Positions 8,695 through 17,295 of a stretch of 64,000 bases of DNA are shown here, piece after piece (within the stretch, counting starts at the first letter, position 1; each line of letters starts with the position of its first letter). This DNA is from Natrinema sp. CBA1119. Lineage in GTDB: Archaea; Halobacteriota; Halobacteria; Halobacteriales; Natrialbaceae. The notes beneath the pieces were generated by a model. It had not been told where the DNA came from. It did not search any database and saw only the letters and a program-made list of their open reading frames with translations. The stretch covers positions 3,534,001 through 3,598,000 of the forward strand of contig NZ_PDBS01000001.1 of assembly GCF_002572525.1 (NCBI RefSeq). Reading direction: 5' to 3'. The translations under genes were made by a program, and so were the position numbers.

Positions 8695-9429
8695 ATGGCG
8701 AGAGAACTCGTTGACGACGTTCACTGGATTAGGAACTGTCATCCGGACGATGGCCGCCACCTTCACATGTCCGAGTACCTGCTCCGGGATGGAACGGACA
8801 CGATCCTCGTCGACTCGGGGTCGAGCCACTACCGCGAGGAGATCGTCAGCGAGGTGAACCGTCTCACTGACGGTGCCGGGCCCGACGTGGTATTGCTCAC
8901 CCACTCGACGCTTCCCCACACTGAGAATGTCCCCGCGTTCGAGGACGAATGGGGAGAAACCGAGACTATCGCCGCTACGGGGCGGTTTCCCGAGGTCGTC
9001 GGCCTGCCGGACGCCGAAGTCCGCCAGTTGAACCAGCCGGTCGAATTCGCCGGCCGGCCGTTCACCTGCATTCATCCGTTGCTCACCGACGTAACGGTTT
9101 CTCAGTGGGCTTACGACCACGAGTCGGGCGTCCTGTTCACGGCGGAGGCGTTCGGACACTACCACGACGCCGAGAGCTGCGGGCAAATGTCCGCCGAGAT
9201 GGAGGGCGGCATCCCCACGGAGCACATCGACGATTTCTACATGGACAAGCTACCGTTCGTCGATTTCCTCGACCGTGAAAAGCTCGGAGACGCCTTCGAG
9301 ATGCTGTTCGACATCCTCGACGTGACGTACGTCGCCCCCATTCACGGCACCCCCGTAGCAGCTGAGGATATCGACGACTACGTCGACGATGTGATGCAGG
9401 CGCTCGATCCCCAGTCGGTCGATTCGTAA
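8695..9429 (+). CDS. Metallo-beta-lactamase-fold protein, degenerate ODP type
   Basis: A 244-residue protein related to the preceding gene: same fold order, the Y-L-L-x-D-G-T-D-T-I-L-V-D-S-G strand pair, and a late P-I-H-G-T-P motif. The metal-site motif is T-H-S-T-L-P-H (residues 69-75). The Glu and Asn/Asp positions of the upstream protein are therefore replaced by Thr and Pro, and metal binding is probably altered. It is translationally coupled to the upstream gene (3 nt after its stop), which suggests a hetero-oligomer with that protein. Function not known. Confidence 0.82.
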   Translation: MARELVDDVHWIRNCHPDDGRHLHMSEYLLRDGTDTILVDSGSSHYREEIVSEVNRLTDGAGPDVVLLTHSTLPHTENVPAFEDEWGETETIAATGRFPEVVGLPDAEVRQLNQPVEFAGRPFTCIHPLLTDVTVSQWAYDHESGVLFTAEAFGHYHDAESCGQMSAEMEGGIPTEHIDDFYMDKLPFVDFLDREKLGDAFEMLFDILDVTYVAPIHGTPVAAEDIDDYVDDVMQALDPQSVDS

Positions 9430-9485
9430 TATCCGAGCGAACCGTCCGTAGGGAAATTTCCGGGACTACGGCGTGAGACGGGAAC

Positions 9486-10463
9486 TTACTCGCGCTCTTG
9501 TGTGCCAACTTCGTACCGTTTGACACCATCTCTTTCGCTGATTACAACGCGATTCTCGTCCTCCAGAAGGTCGAAGTGGCCGATCACCTCCGACATGCCG
9601 GAGAACATTTCAGTCGCCGGAAGGTTCGGAAACATCTCCCTCGTAATCCGATACGCTGTCGTCGGCTCACGGTCGGCTACGAGTTCGAAGATCCGTTCTT
9701 TCCGATCTTGATGGTGGGCGATCGTCTCTCTCGCCCGGTCCTGAAGGGCGAGGATCGGTTCGCCGTGGCCACCGTACCCCACCGCTCCCTCCCGATCGAG
9801 TAGCTTCCGGAGCGACTCGAGATAGGTCGGCAAACTCCGCGTTCGCTCGTCATCAGAGCCGGGGACGAGCGTGAGTAGCGGGTTCGGCGTGATGTCGGGA
9901 AGGACGTGATCGCCGGTGAACATGATATCTTCGGACGCCGCGAGGTAACAGATCGAACCGGGGGAGTGGCCCGGGGTAGAAATACACTCCAGATCGATCC
10001 CGACGTCGATGACGTCTCCGTCTGCTATTTCGTGGGTGACCGTGACCGGATCCTGGTAATCGGTGTACGGTTCCGGCAGTTCGAGTACTGTCTCGACCGT
10101 GTCCGTCGGCATCCCCATCGACAGCAAGAAGGGTCGGAAATACGCCCGTTCCGCTTCGAAGTGTCCGATGGGATCCGACAAGCGCTCGACGGCATCCTCA
10201 TGCGCGAATACGGATGCGCCCGATTCCTCGGCGAGTTGGTCGACGAGCCCGAAGTGATCCATATGTGGATGGGTGATAAGTATCCGATCGATGTCATCGA
10301 TGCTGCGGTCGAGACCGGCGAGCGCACGGTCTAGTTCCTCGTGGGCTTCGGTGGTCGCCGGTCCGGGGTCTATGACAGTCAGGCCGTTTTTGAGAATGAG
10401 GTAACAGTTCACCGGGCCGACGCCGAACGGTGTCGAAATCGAAACGCGTTCTATCGCATCCAT
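9486..10463 (-). CDS. Metallo-beta-lactamase-fold hydrolase (glyoxalase II-like)
   Basis: A 325-residue enzyme with the complete binuclear zinc motif T-H-P-H-M-D-H (His65, His67, Asp69, His70). It also has S-T-P-G-H-S-P-G-S, an F-T-G-D-H strand and G-Y-G-G-H-G-E-P. The C-terminal about 90 residues form an extra helical domain as in LACTB2-like hydrolases. It probably hydrolyses a thioester or ester. ATG 10463 is preferred to the upstream TTG at 10478. It converges on the ODP-like pair with about 55 nt between the stops. Confidence 0.88.
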   Translation of the reverse strand: MDAIERVSISTPFGVGPVNCYLILKNGLTVIDPGPATTEAHEELDRALAGLDRSIDDIDRILITHPHMDHFGLVDQLAEESGASVFAHEDAVERLSDPIGHFEAERAYFRPFLLSMGMPTDTVETVLELPEPYTDYQDPVTVTHEIADGDVIDVGIDLECISTPGHSPGSICYLAASEDIMFTGDHVLPDITPNPLLTLVPGSDDERTRSLPTYLESLRKLLDREGAVGYGGHGEPILALQDRARETIAHHQDRKERIFELVADREPTTAYRITREMFPNLPATEMFSGMSEVIGHFDLLEDENRVVISERDGVKRYEVGTQERE

Positions 10464-10619
10464 GATTGTGATAGTCAACCTGATCGCTTATAACGTCTCC
10501 CGTCACGAGCGGTCCAGCCGTTGCAGTTCCGCATGGACTGACCGAGATACACGATTTCTCCGACAGTGAGTCTCGTCGATGGCTATGGATCTCTGAGTGC
10601 CATCGCTCGAGGAGGAGGA

Positions 10620-10630
10620 CCCCCCCCCCC
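10620..10630 (+). repeat. Poly-C tract (11 C)
   Basis: An uninterrupted run of 11 C preceded by GGAGGAGGA. It is next to the left end of the IS630 remnant and not inside a recognisable gene. Confidence 0.9.
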
Positions 10631-10641
10631 TTCACCATCTG

Positions 10642-11362
10642 TAGCATCCGTTAGAATTTTCTACTCACTTATTGTCGTTGACTGTAGTGATCATCTCGTC
10701 GAGGTTCCTGTCGATAAATTGCAAGACGCTCTCGACAGCCTGGAGAGAAAGAAGCCGACACAGCGGTTATTCACAGCAATGGAATTCAAAATCGGTCGTG
10801 CGCAGACAGAACTAGCCGAGCGGTACGACGTTCAGCGATGACCGATCTCTCGTCGGTCTCGAGTCGCCCGAGTCGGCCGTTGCTAATATACGCCCTATTT
10901 GGAGAGGATAAATAAGAAATATTAGCAAATATTCGAAAGAACTGTTCACGAATCGCCCAGAGAGTCGGGATTCGGGTTATCTGTCGTGTAGAATCTACAC
11001 GTTTATCCGTAAAGTTCTCTGGAGCGGCGACGGGACGTGTCTTTCGGCCATGATTACCGAGGACAAGGCTCGACTCCTCTCTCAACTTTGATCTGATTCT
11101 GAAGATGATTCAACCGTGGTTCTGGACGGTGCACCGTACTTACAAGCGTCGGCTGTCACGGACCCGCGGCTCATGACGACCTCGCATTTGTCACGTTACC
11201 GGCGCGTTCACCGCACCACGTCCGGTCGAGGAATACCGTGGACAGTTCCACTCAGCGCTTCGCAATCGATTCTGTGATACACGGTCTGAATTCACAACAG
11301 CGATCGATACTGCTCTTCCTCACTCTATACCAAGAGTGAGTAATTATTTCTGCTGCCTACTA
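10642..11362 (+). mobile_element. Decayed IS630-type element, copy 1
   Basis: The left end (GCATCCGTTAGAATTTTCTACTCAC) and right end (GAGTAATTATTTCTGCTGCCTACTA) match the two ends of the element at 23473-24526 in the same arrangement. Between them are the transposase helix-turn-helix part (about 10671-10841: K-K-P-T-Q-R-L-F...A-Q-T-E-L-A-E-R-Y) and pieces of the DDE domain. These include T-C-L...I-T-E-D (about 11035-11065) and L-D-G-A-P-Y-L-Q-A-S-A-V (about 11117-11155). Stops, frameshifts and internal deletions make it inactive. Confidence 0.8.
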
Positions 11363-11387
11363 TCGCTGTTGTCGACCAGACTCTCGG

Positions 11388-12575
11388 TCATCCTTCGGCG
11401 AAGACAACGTCCTGTTCGAACAGGTCCACGATTTCACGCTCGGTGTACGAGAGCGTCTCGAGGATGTCGACCGTGTGCTCTCCTTTTTTCGGCGGTCGGG
11501 AGGAGAACGTTCCGTCGTGGATCGCCGAACGAAACCTGAACGGCAGCGCGGGGGTGACGACGTCTTCGTCGGCTTCCGGATTGTACGAATCGACGAGCAT
11601 CGATCGGTCGGCGACGTGGGGATCCGTGTCCACGATGTCGCCGACCGTCCGTACTGCGCCGGTCGGGACGCCGGCGTCCATGAGTCCCTTTTCGAGTTCG
11701 ATCTGGTCGTACGACTCGAACTCGGTTGTGAACTCGTCCTTGAGGACATCGCGGTGCTCGAGCCTGTCGTCGATCGTCTCGAAGCGCTCGTCCTCGAGCA
11801 GGTCTTCACGGCCGAGGAAGTGACAGAGGCGCTCGTACATCGCTTCCGAGAGCGTTGCGAGGTAGACGTACCCGTCTCCGGTTTCGAAGACGCCGTTGGG
11901 CGCGCTGCCAATCCCCTGTCCGCCTGCGCGTTCGGGCAGCTCTCCGGTCCGGTCGTACCGCGAGATCCAATAGGACATCCACGACACGGCGACGTCGAAC
12001 AGCGAAATGTCGATTTCGGTGCCCGATCCGCCCCGGTCCCGCTGGCGAACGGCAGCCAGAATCGCGTACGCGGCATTCGCACCCGTTCCGCAATCGATCA
12101 GACTCGCACGTATCCGGACCGGGGGCCGGTCGAGATAGCCCGTGGTCGCCATCAGGCCCGAGATCGCCTGGACGCACGGATCGTATCCGGGATACGAACT
12201 ATAGGGCCCGGTTCGGCCGAACCCCGAGAGCGAACAGTAGATGACGTCTTCGTTTCGCTCACGCACCGACTCGTAATCGAGATCGTACTTTTCGAGGACC
12301 CCTGGACGGAAACTCTCCACGACGATATCGGCTTCGCCGACCAGTTCTGTGACAATCGCGTGTCCCTCCTCGGTTTTCATATCGACGCAAACGCTTTCCT
12401 TGCCGTGATTGAACGGGGTAAACATGCTTCCGCCCATCAGATTCCGGAAATTGTCGCCCGACGGCGGTTCGACCTTGATCACGTTCGCGCCCATCTCCCC
12501 GAGTAACTGCGTACAGACCGGACCGGCTATCGACTGAGTGAGGTCTACGATGGTAAGATCATCTAACGGTTGCAT
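11388..12575 (-). CDS. CaiB/BaiF family III CoA-transferase
   Basis: A 395-residue protein that would move CoA between carboxylates (or act as an acyl-CoA racemase). The N-terminal block IVDLTQSIAGPVC, the N-V-I-K-V-E-P-P strand, S-G-F-G-R-T-G-P-Y and the catalytic Asp161 in L-I-D-C-G-T-G-A are present. The start at 12575 (MQPLDD...) matches the family N-terminus; the longer open frame to 12662 lacks support. It is on the same strand as, and directly downstream of, the IclR gene, so control by it is likely (inference). Donor and acceptor are unknown. Confidence 0.92.
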   Translation of the reverse strand: MQPLDDLTIVDLTQSIAGPVCTQLLGEMGANVIKVEPPSGDNFRNLMGGSMFTPFNHGKESVCVDMKTEEGHAIVTELVGEADIVVESFRPGVLEKYDLDYESVRERNEDVIYCSLSGFGRTGPYSSYPGYDPCVQAISGLMATTGYLDRPPVRIRASLIDCGTGANAAYAILAAVRQRDRGGSGTEIDISLFDVAVSWMSYWISRYDRTGELPERAGGQGIGSAPNGVFETGDGYVYLATLSEAMYERLCHFLGREDLLEDERFETIDDRLEHRDVLKDEFTTEFESYDQIELEKGLMDAGVPTGAVRTVGDIVDTDPHVADRSMLVDSYNPEADEDVVTPALPFRFRSAIHDGTFSSRPPKKGEHTVDILETLSYTEREIVDLFEQDVVFAEG

Positions 12576-12733
12576 ACAAGTGGCGATCACACCGGATTGA
12601 GAAAGACTTTTTGGGAACTGTCCGCACCCGCTGATGATCGTCCGACGGCTATCGTTTCGCACTCGCAGTACGTGCGAGACGGTTCGTACGAGCAGTACAG
12701 AGATCAGCGCCGGAGGGAGGCGACCATCCGCGA

Positions 12734-13510
12734 TCAGGAGTACGTGAGATTCAACTCGATTTCGTTAACGGCGCTTAGCATGACATCCGGAATCTTGTCT
12801 TCGAACCGCCCGCTATGCATTCGATGGCTCGGTCCGGCGATGGCGAACGCCCCGAGAACGTCGCCCTCCGGCCCTCGCAGAGGAACTCCAACGGCGTGGA
12901 GTCCGTTCGTACTTTCGGCCTTATTGAACGCGTACCCTCGATCGCGGATCGTCTCGAGTTCCTCGAAGAGTTCGGATTCGGTTGTGATCGTCGACTCCGT
13001 TGCGGCCGGCAGTCCGTGCTGGGCGATTATGGCTTGCACACGTTGTTTCGACAGGTTGGCGAGGATCGCTTTTCCGCCCGAGACCTGGTGCATATAGAAC
13101 CGCGTTCCGAGTCGGGCGCGGCTAGAGACGCCCTTCTGTCCTGCCTCTCGGGTTAGTACGACGGTGCGACCGTGTTGCTCTGTCGAAAATTGAACCGTTT
13201 CACCGGTTTGGTCTGCAAGCTCTCTCACCTTGGACGTGATCTGTTTGACGCCGTCGAACTGGCAGAGCGCATATCCACCGATATCCAGGAAATGAAAGCC
13301 AATTCGATAGCTGCCGTCGTCATTCACGACGTAATCGTGCTCACGTAACGTGGCCAGATGTTTGTGGACCGTCCCCTTTGACACGTCAACTGTCGAGGCC
13401 AGTTCCGAGACGGTCGCTCCATTTTGCCGTTTTAATTCGGCAATTATCTCAAGGGTAGTTTCGACGCTCTTGATCCGCGTAGTCGACGAACCGCTTCCGT
13501 CTGGGGACAT
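12734..13510 (-). CDS. IclR family transcriptional regulator
   Basis: A 258-residue regulator. A winged helix-turn-helix occupies about residues 12-75 (S-V-E-T-T-L-E-I-I-A-E-L, A-T-V-S-E-L-A, V-S-K-G-T-V-H-K-H-L). The effector-binding GAF-like domain follows, with R-L-G-T-R-F-Y-M-H-Q-V-S-G-G-K-A-I-L-A and A-F-N-K-A-E-S-x-x-G-L-H-A-V-G-V-P. It is divergent from the thiolase operon at 14433 and upstream of the CoA-transferase. Palindromes in the 0.9-kb gap (13530, 13767, 14129) are candidate operators. ATG 13510 is favoured over a TTG at 13531. Confidence 0.93.
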   Translation of the reverse strand: MSPDGSGSSTTRIKSVETTLEIIAELKRQNGATVSELASTVDVSKGTVHKHLATLREHDYVVNDDGSYRIGFHFLDIGGYALCQFDGVKQITSKVRELADQTGETVQFSTEQHGRTVVLTREAGQKGVSSRARLGTRFYMHQVSGGKAILANLSKQRVQAIIAQHGLPAATESTITTESELFEELETIRDRGYAFNKAESTNGLHAVGVPLRGPEGDVLGAFAIAGPSHRMHSGRFEDKIPDVMLSAVNEIELNLTYS

Positions 13511-13529
13511 TATCCAATAAATGGTTGAC

Positions 13530-13551
13530 AATGGGAAAAAGTTTACCCATT
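13530..13551. promoter_or_regulatory. Imperfect palindrome at the IclR promoter
   Basis: AATGGGAAAA, a 2-nt centre, then TTTACCCATT; 8 of 10 arm bases pair. It begins 20 nt upstream of the IclR start codon and overlaps its AT-rich promoter, so autoregulation is plausible (inference). Confidence 0.45.
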
Positions 13552-13766
13552 CGAAATTGATGCGGACTCTCTTTCGTTTGTCTGACCACTACGACGAAGC
13601 ACTCGAGAGAACACGGCTGCCGTTCCCGAGTGGAACGTCAGAGTGTGGCGCTGCAGTCGAGAACGACGATATCACGATTATTTCCGTTTCACAGGCTCGA
13701 GAGTAGGTCATGCTGTTACTCCCTTCGCGGTTCGCTCTTTTACAGTCGATTCCTCGCCGATATCCG

Positions 13767-13781
13767 TTTCGTAATACGAAA
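13767..13781. promoter_or_regulatory. Perfect palindrome TTTCGTAATACGAAA
   Basis: A 15-bp palindrome around a central A in the gene-free IclR-thiolase gap. A near copy (TTTCGTAATTCGAAG, read on the minus strand) is at 14129-14143. Candidate operator for the IclR protein. Confidence 0.5.
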
Positions 13782-14128
13782 TAATAGCCGTGCTCCGAAC
13801 ACTTCTCTCGCGGCCGATGAAGAGGAGCACGCTGTACGAATGATACGCCGAAGTGGCGGCTAAATTATTCCTCCCTTTTCGTTGCATTACTACGCACACT
13901 CTGGGGTACAGTTCTGCGTCCCTGTATCGTGCTCAGAGCGATTCAGATCTGCTTTACAATAGTACGACAGTAAATACCGTCCGCGTTGTGACCGGATCGA
14001 TGTTGTGAGCGGATCGTGATTATACGGCCGTAGTGTTGTAAAATAAGGCGCATCTATATCGCTTACCGGCCGTAGTTGTAAATAGACTGTAAAACTACGG
14101 TTCGTGTCCCTAACACTTTGGAGTGAGG

Positions 14129-14143
14129 CTTCGAATTACGAAA
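14129..14143. promoter_or_regulatory. Second copy of the TTTCGTAAT-type palindrome
   Basis: CTTCGAATTACGAAA differs from the 13767 site at two positions when reverse complemented. It lies about 290 nt upstream of the thiolase start. Confidence 0.4.
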
Positions 14144-14432
14144 CGCCGCTTCAGATAACTTCCCTTCTCTCCGTTTTGTATCCTCGGTTCCATTCCTCAC
14201 TGTATATTCTCGATCTGATGGACAATTTCGATATAGTAGCGAAAAATCCCGCATATACTCTCATTTCCAGCGCACGAGTGCGACTTCACAATGGTGTTTT
14301 GTAGACTTGCGATGGGTGGTGCACGAAACTTCGGCTCCCATTGAACGGCTACTCGTCGAGTCGAAGTCGTCCGTTCTCCAGTTACTCGGATGCGGACAAC
14401 GGTGTGCTTATTTCGTGCCGATTGGTACTGAT

Positions 14433-15659
14433 ATGCGTATGCCAGACGCCTACTTAGTCGGTGCAGGACAATCAGACTACGGAACATTTCCCGATGAGAG
14501 CTACCGCTCATTGTTTCGAACGGCGTTCGACGCCGCAGTAGAAAACGTCCCAAAGGGGTTCGAGACGGCCGACGTCGATGAAGCTTTCATCGGCACGCTC
14601 GGCGTCGGTGGCCGTCAGCTCGGTCTCTCCGGGCCGGCGGTGACCGAACACGTTGGCCTCGACGGCGTCCCCTGTACCCGCGTCGAGAACGCCTGCGCGG
14701 CGAGCGGCTTCGCGACCCGCCAGGCCGTCCAGGCGGTCAAATCCGGCATGGCAGACGTTGCCCTCGCGGGCGGCTTCGAGATTATGACGGACATGAGCTC
14801 GGATGCAACGAAGTACTGGCTCGGCGTCTCCGGCGAAACCGAGTGGGAGCGCCTCTCCGGGACGACGTTCTCGGGCGTCTACGCCCAGATGGCTAGCGCA
14901 CATATGGAAAAACACGGGACCACGCGCGAACAGCTCTCCCGCGTCGCCGTCAAGAACCACTCGAACGGAGCGAAGAACCCGCATGCTCAGCTCGGGTTCG
15001 AGTGCTCGCTCGATGACGCCCAGTCTGCCCCGATCGTCGCGGACCCGCTCAATCTCTATCACTGCTGTCCGACTTCGGACGGCGCGGCGTGTGCGCTGAT
15101 CGTCAGTGAGGACGTCGTCGACGAGTACACGGACGACCCGATCCGGGTCGCCGGCGTCGGTGCCGGGAGCGACACCGTCGGGCTCTTCCAGCGCGATTCG
15201 TACACCGGCATTCCAGCTAGCCAACGCGCCGCCGAAACCGCCTACGAGATGGCCGATGTCAGCCCCGCCGACCTCGATTTCGCGGAGGTTCACGATTGCT
15301 TCGCGATCGCCGAACTGCTCGCCTACGAGGATCTGGGCTTTTGCCAGAAGGGTGAGGCCGGACAGCTCATCGAGTCCGGCGCGACTGAACTCGACGGTGA
15401 CCTCCCCGTAAATACGTCGGGCGGGCTCAAATCGAAGGGGCACCCGATCGGTGCAACCGGTGCGGGCCAGGTCGTCGAAGCGTTCAAGCAGCTCTCTGGA
15501 ACAGCCGGCGAGCGACAGGTCGAGAACCCGATGCGCGGTCTCACGCACAACGTCGGCGGCAGCGGCGGCGCCTCGGTGATCCATATCTTCGAGCGCGAGG
15601 AGCAACGCTCCTCGAGCGGACATCGTCCGCGAGAGAAGGAAACGGAGGTGAGCGCGTAA
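14433..15659 (+). CDS. Thiolase family protein (SCP2/acetoacetyl-CoA thiolase type)
   Basis: A 408-residue thiolase-fold enzyme. The nucleophile Cys88 is in V-E-N-A-C-A-A-S-G. The H-D-C-F motif, the G-H-P-I-G-A-T-G loop and a C-terminal L-T-H-N-V-G-G-S-G-G segment follow. The last replaces the second Cys of bacterial thiolases, as in archaeal and SCP2 types. It should cleave or form 3-ketoacyl-CoA. The ATG at 14433 (or 14439) fits a TATA-like GCTTATTT at 14406-14413; the frame is open further upstream without support. Its stop overlaps the ATG of the HMG-CoA-synthase-like DUF35 fusion, so the two very likely form a complex. Confidence 0.92.
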   Translation: MRMPDAYLVGAGQSDYGTFPDESYRSLFRTAFDAAVENVPKGFETADVDEAFIGTLGVGGRQLGLSGPAVTEHVGLDGVPCTRVENACAASGFATRQAVQAVKSGMADVALAGGFEIMTDMSSDATKYWLGVSGETEWERLSGTTFSGVYAQMASAHMEKHGTTREQLSRVAVKNHSNGAKNPHAQLGFECSLDDAQSAPIVADPLNLYHCCPTSDGAACALIVSEDVVDEYTDDPIRVAGVGAGSDTVGLFQRDSYTGIPASQRAAETAYEMADVSPADLDFAEVHDCFAIAELLAYEDLGFCQKGEAGQLIESGATELDGDLPVNTSGGLKSKGHPIGATGAGQVVEAFKQLSGTAGERQVENPMRGLTHNVGGSGGASVIHIFEREEQRSSSGHRPREKETEVSA

Positions 15660-17089
15660 TGGCCGCTATTACCGCCGTCGGCGCCTACGCGCCCCGTTTC
15701 CGCATCACCGCTGAAGAGTTCGCAGAGGCATGGGGTCACTTCCAGGCGTCCGGTATCTCCGAGAAGGCTGTTCCCAGCGCCGACGAGGACGCCCTGACGA
15801 TGGCCTACGAGGCCGCAACCCGCGCGATCGAAGCTAGCGATTTCGATGCCGCGGAGGTGGACTGGCTCGGGTTCGCGTCCTCGAGACCGCCGGCGGCCGA
15901 AGAGGACCTCACCGCCCGGCTGGGTGCGATGCTCGGTCTTTCCTCGACCACGGCGAGACAGACCTTCACGGGCAGTACGCGCGCCGGGACGCGAGCTCTC
16001 TGGGCCGGGATGGACGCGGTCGAGACTGCGGCCGGCACGGCCGTCATCGTTGCCGCCGACGCCCCGCACGGTGATCCGGACGACGAGATCGATCACGCTG
16101 CTGGCGCCGGAGCCGCGGCGTTCGTTCTCGAGGCGAATGGACCCGCTGAGCTCGTTGACCGTGCGGAGTACGCCGCGCCGTATCCGGGCACGCGATTCCG
16201 CACCACTGGCGAGGACGAGACGCAGGGACTCGGCGTCACGCAGTACGACCGGCAGGCGTTCACCGAAACGATCGGCGGCGCCGTCTCCGGGCTCGAAGTC
16301 GAGTCCGGACCGGAGGCAGCAGCCATCCAGGCACCGAACGGGAAACTGCCCTATCGCGCCGCGGGCGCGGCTGGGGTCGGCACCGACGAGATTCAGGCCG
16401 CCGCGACGGTCCACGAGCTGGGCGACCTCGGTGCCGCGAGCGTTCCCGTCTCGCTCGCCGGCGCGCTCACGGGCGGCTACGAATCGATCTTGGCCGTTTC
16501 CCACGGCAGTGGCGCCGGCGCGGACGCCCTCCTCGTCACCGTCAGCGGCGACGTTCCCGCGAAGATTGCTATCGAGAGCGACGATGCCATCTCGTACGCC
16601 GACTACCTGCGCCAGCGGGGCATCGTTACGTCGGGACCGCCGTCGGGCGGCGGCGCATACGTCAGCGTGCCATCCTGGCGGCGCTCGCTCCCCCAACGGT
16701 ATCGACTCGAGGCGGGTCGCTGTCCCGAGTGTGGTGCGCTCGCGTTCCCGCCGGAGGGTTCGTGTGACGACTGCGGCGCGCTCGCCGAGTACGATCCTAT
16801 AGAACTCCCTGGCGAGGGAGTTATTGAGGCCGTCACGACGATCTCACAGGGTGGTGCGCCGCCGGAGTTCGCTGCCCAACAGTCGCAGTCGGGCGACTAC
16901 GCAGCCGCGATCGTCGCCCTGGAGGCCGAAACCGATAGAGAGACCGTCAGTGTGCCGGCGATGGGCACCGATGCGGACCCGTCCGCGTTCGCCGTCGGCG
17001 ACCGAGTTGAGACGACGATCCGCCGAATCTACACCCAGGAAGGCGTTACGCGATACGGGTTCAAGATTCGCCCGTCGGATGACGAGTAA
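15659..17089 (+). CDS. HMG-CoA synthase-like protein fused to a DUF35 zinc-ribbon/OB domain, catalytic residues replaced
   Basis: A 476-residue two-domain protein. Residues about 1-325 follow the HMG-CoA synthase/KAS III fold (A-x-G-A-Y-x-P-R-F-R-I start, N-G-K-L-P-Y motif). Residues 350-470 are a DUF35 module with zinc ligands Cys355, Cys358, Cys369 and Cys372, then an OB fold. Compared with true HMG-CoA synthases the nucleophilic Cys aligns with Thr107 and the catalytic His with Gln224, so condensation activity looks lost. It overlaps the upstream thiolase gene by one base (TAATG). It is likely a scaffold or acyl-channel partner of the thiolase, as in archaeal thiolase/HMGCS/DUF35 complexes (inference). 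Confidence 0.85.
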   Translation: MAAITAVGAYAPRFRITAEEFAEAWGHFQASGISEKAVPSADEDALTMAYEAATRAIEASDFDAAEVDWLGFASSRPPAAEEDLTARLGAMLGLSSTTARQTFTGSTRAGTRALWAGMDAVETAAGTAVIVAADAPHGDPDDEIDHAAGAGAAAFVLEANGPAELVDRAEYAAPYPGTRFRTTGEDETQGLGVTQYDRQAFTETIGGAVSGLEVESGPEAAAIQAPNGKLPYRAAGAAGVGTDEIQAAATVHELGDLGAASVPVSLAGALTGGYESILAVSHGSGAGADALLVTVSGDVPAKIAIESDDAISYADYLRQRGIVTSGPPSGGGAYVSVPSWRRSLPQRYRLEAGRCPECGALAFPPEGSCDDCGALAEYDPIELPGEGVIEAVTTISQGGAPPEFAAQQSQSGDYAAAIVALEAETDRETVSVPAMGTDADPSAFAVGDRVETTIRRIYTQEGVTRYGFKIRPSDDE

Positions 17090-17295
17090 CGACGGGAAAA
17101 TACGGCGTCCTATCGAACGGCCGTCCCGACTTGAAATCACGTTCATCGTTTCGAATGCGAATATTTGTCGACACTGTCGTGTCGAGATCGCCCCCTCGAG
17201 ACTCGGCGTCTGGACGGACTCGAGACGATACGGAGGGTATTCGTCATACTGATTCGACTCGAAACTACTTTCACCCCCGTCTAACGAGTACCTGT

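Noticed and set aside
10620-10630. Poly-C tract as a phase-variation switch
   Set aside because: It is not within or directly before a working gene; only a decayed IS follows.
14070-14100. Inverted repeat CCGTAGTT...AACTACGG as a terminator
   Set aside because: No gene ends nearby and no T-run follows; left unassigned.
15323-16696. Long minus-strand frame opposite the thiolase and HMGCS-like genes
   Set aside because: Codon shadow of the plus-strand genes; the product is Arg/Gly-rich with no domain.
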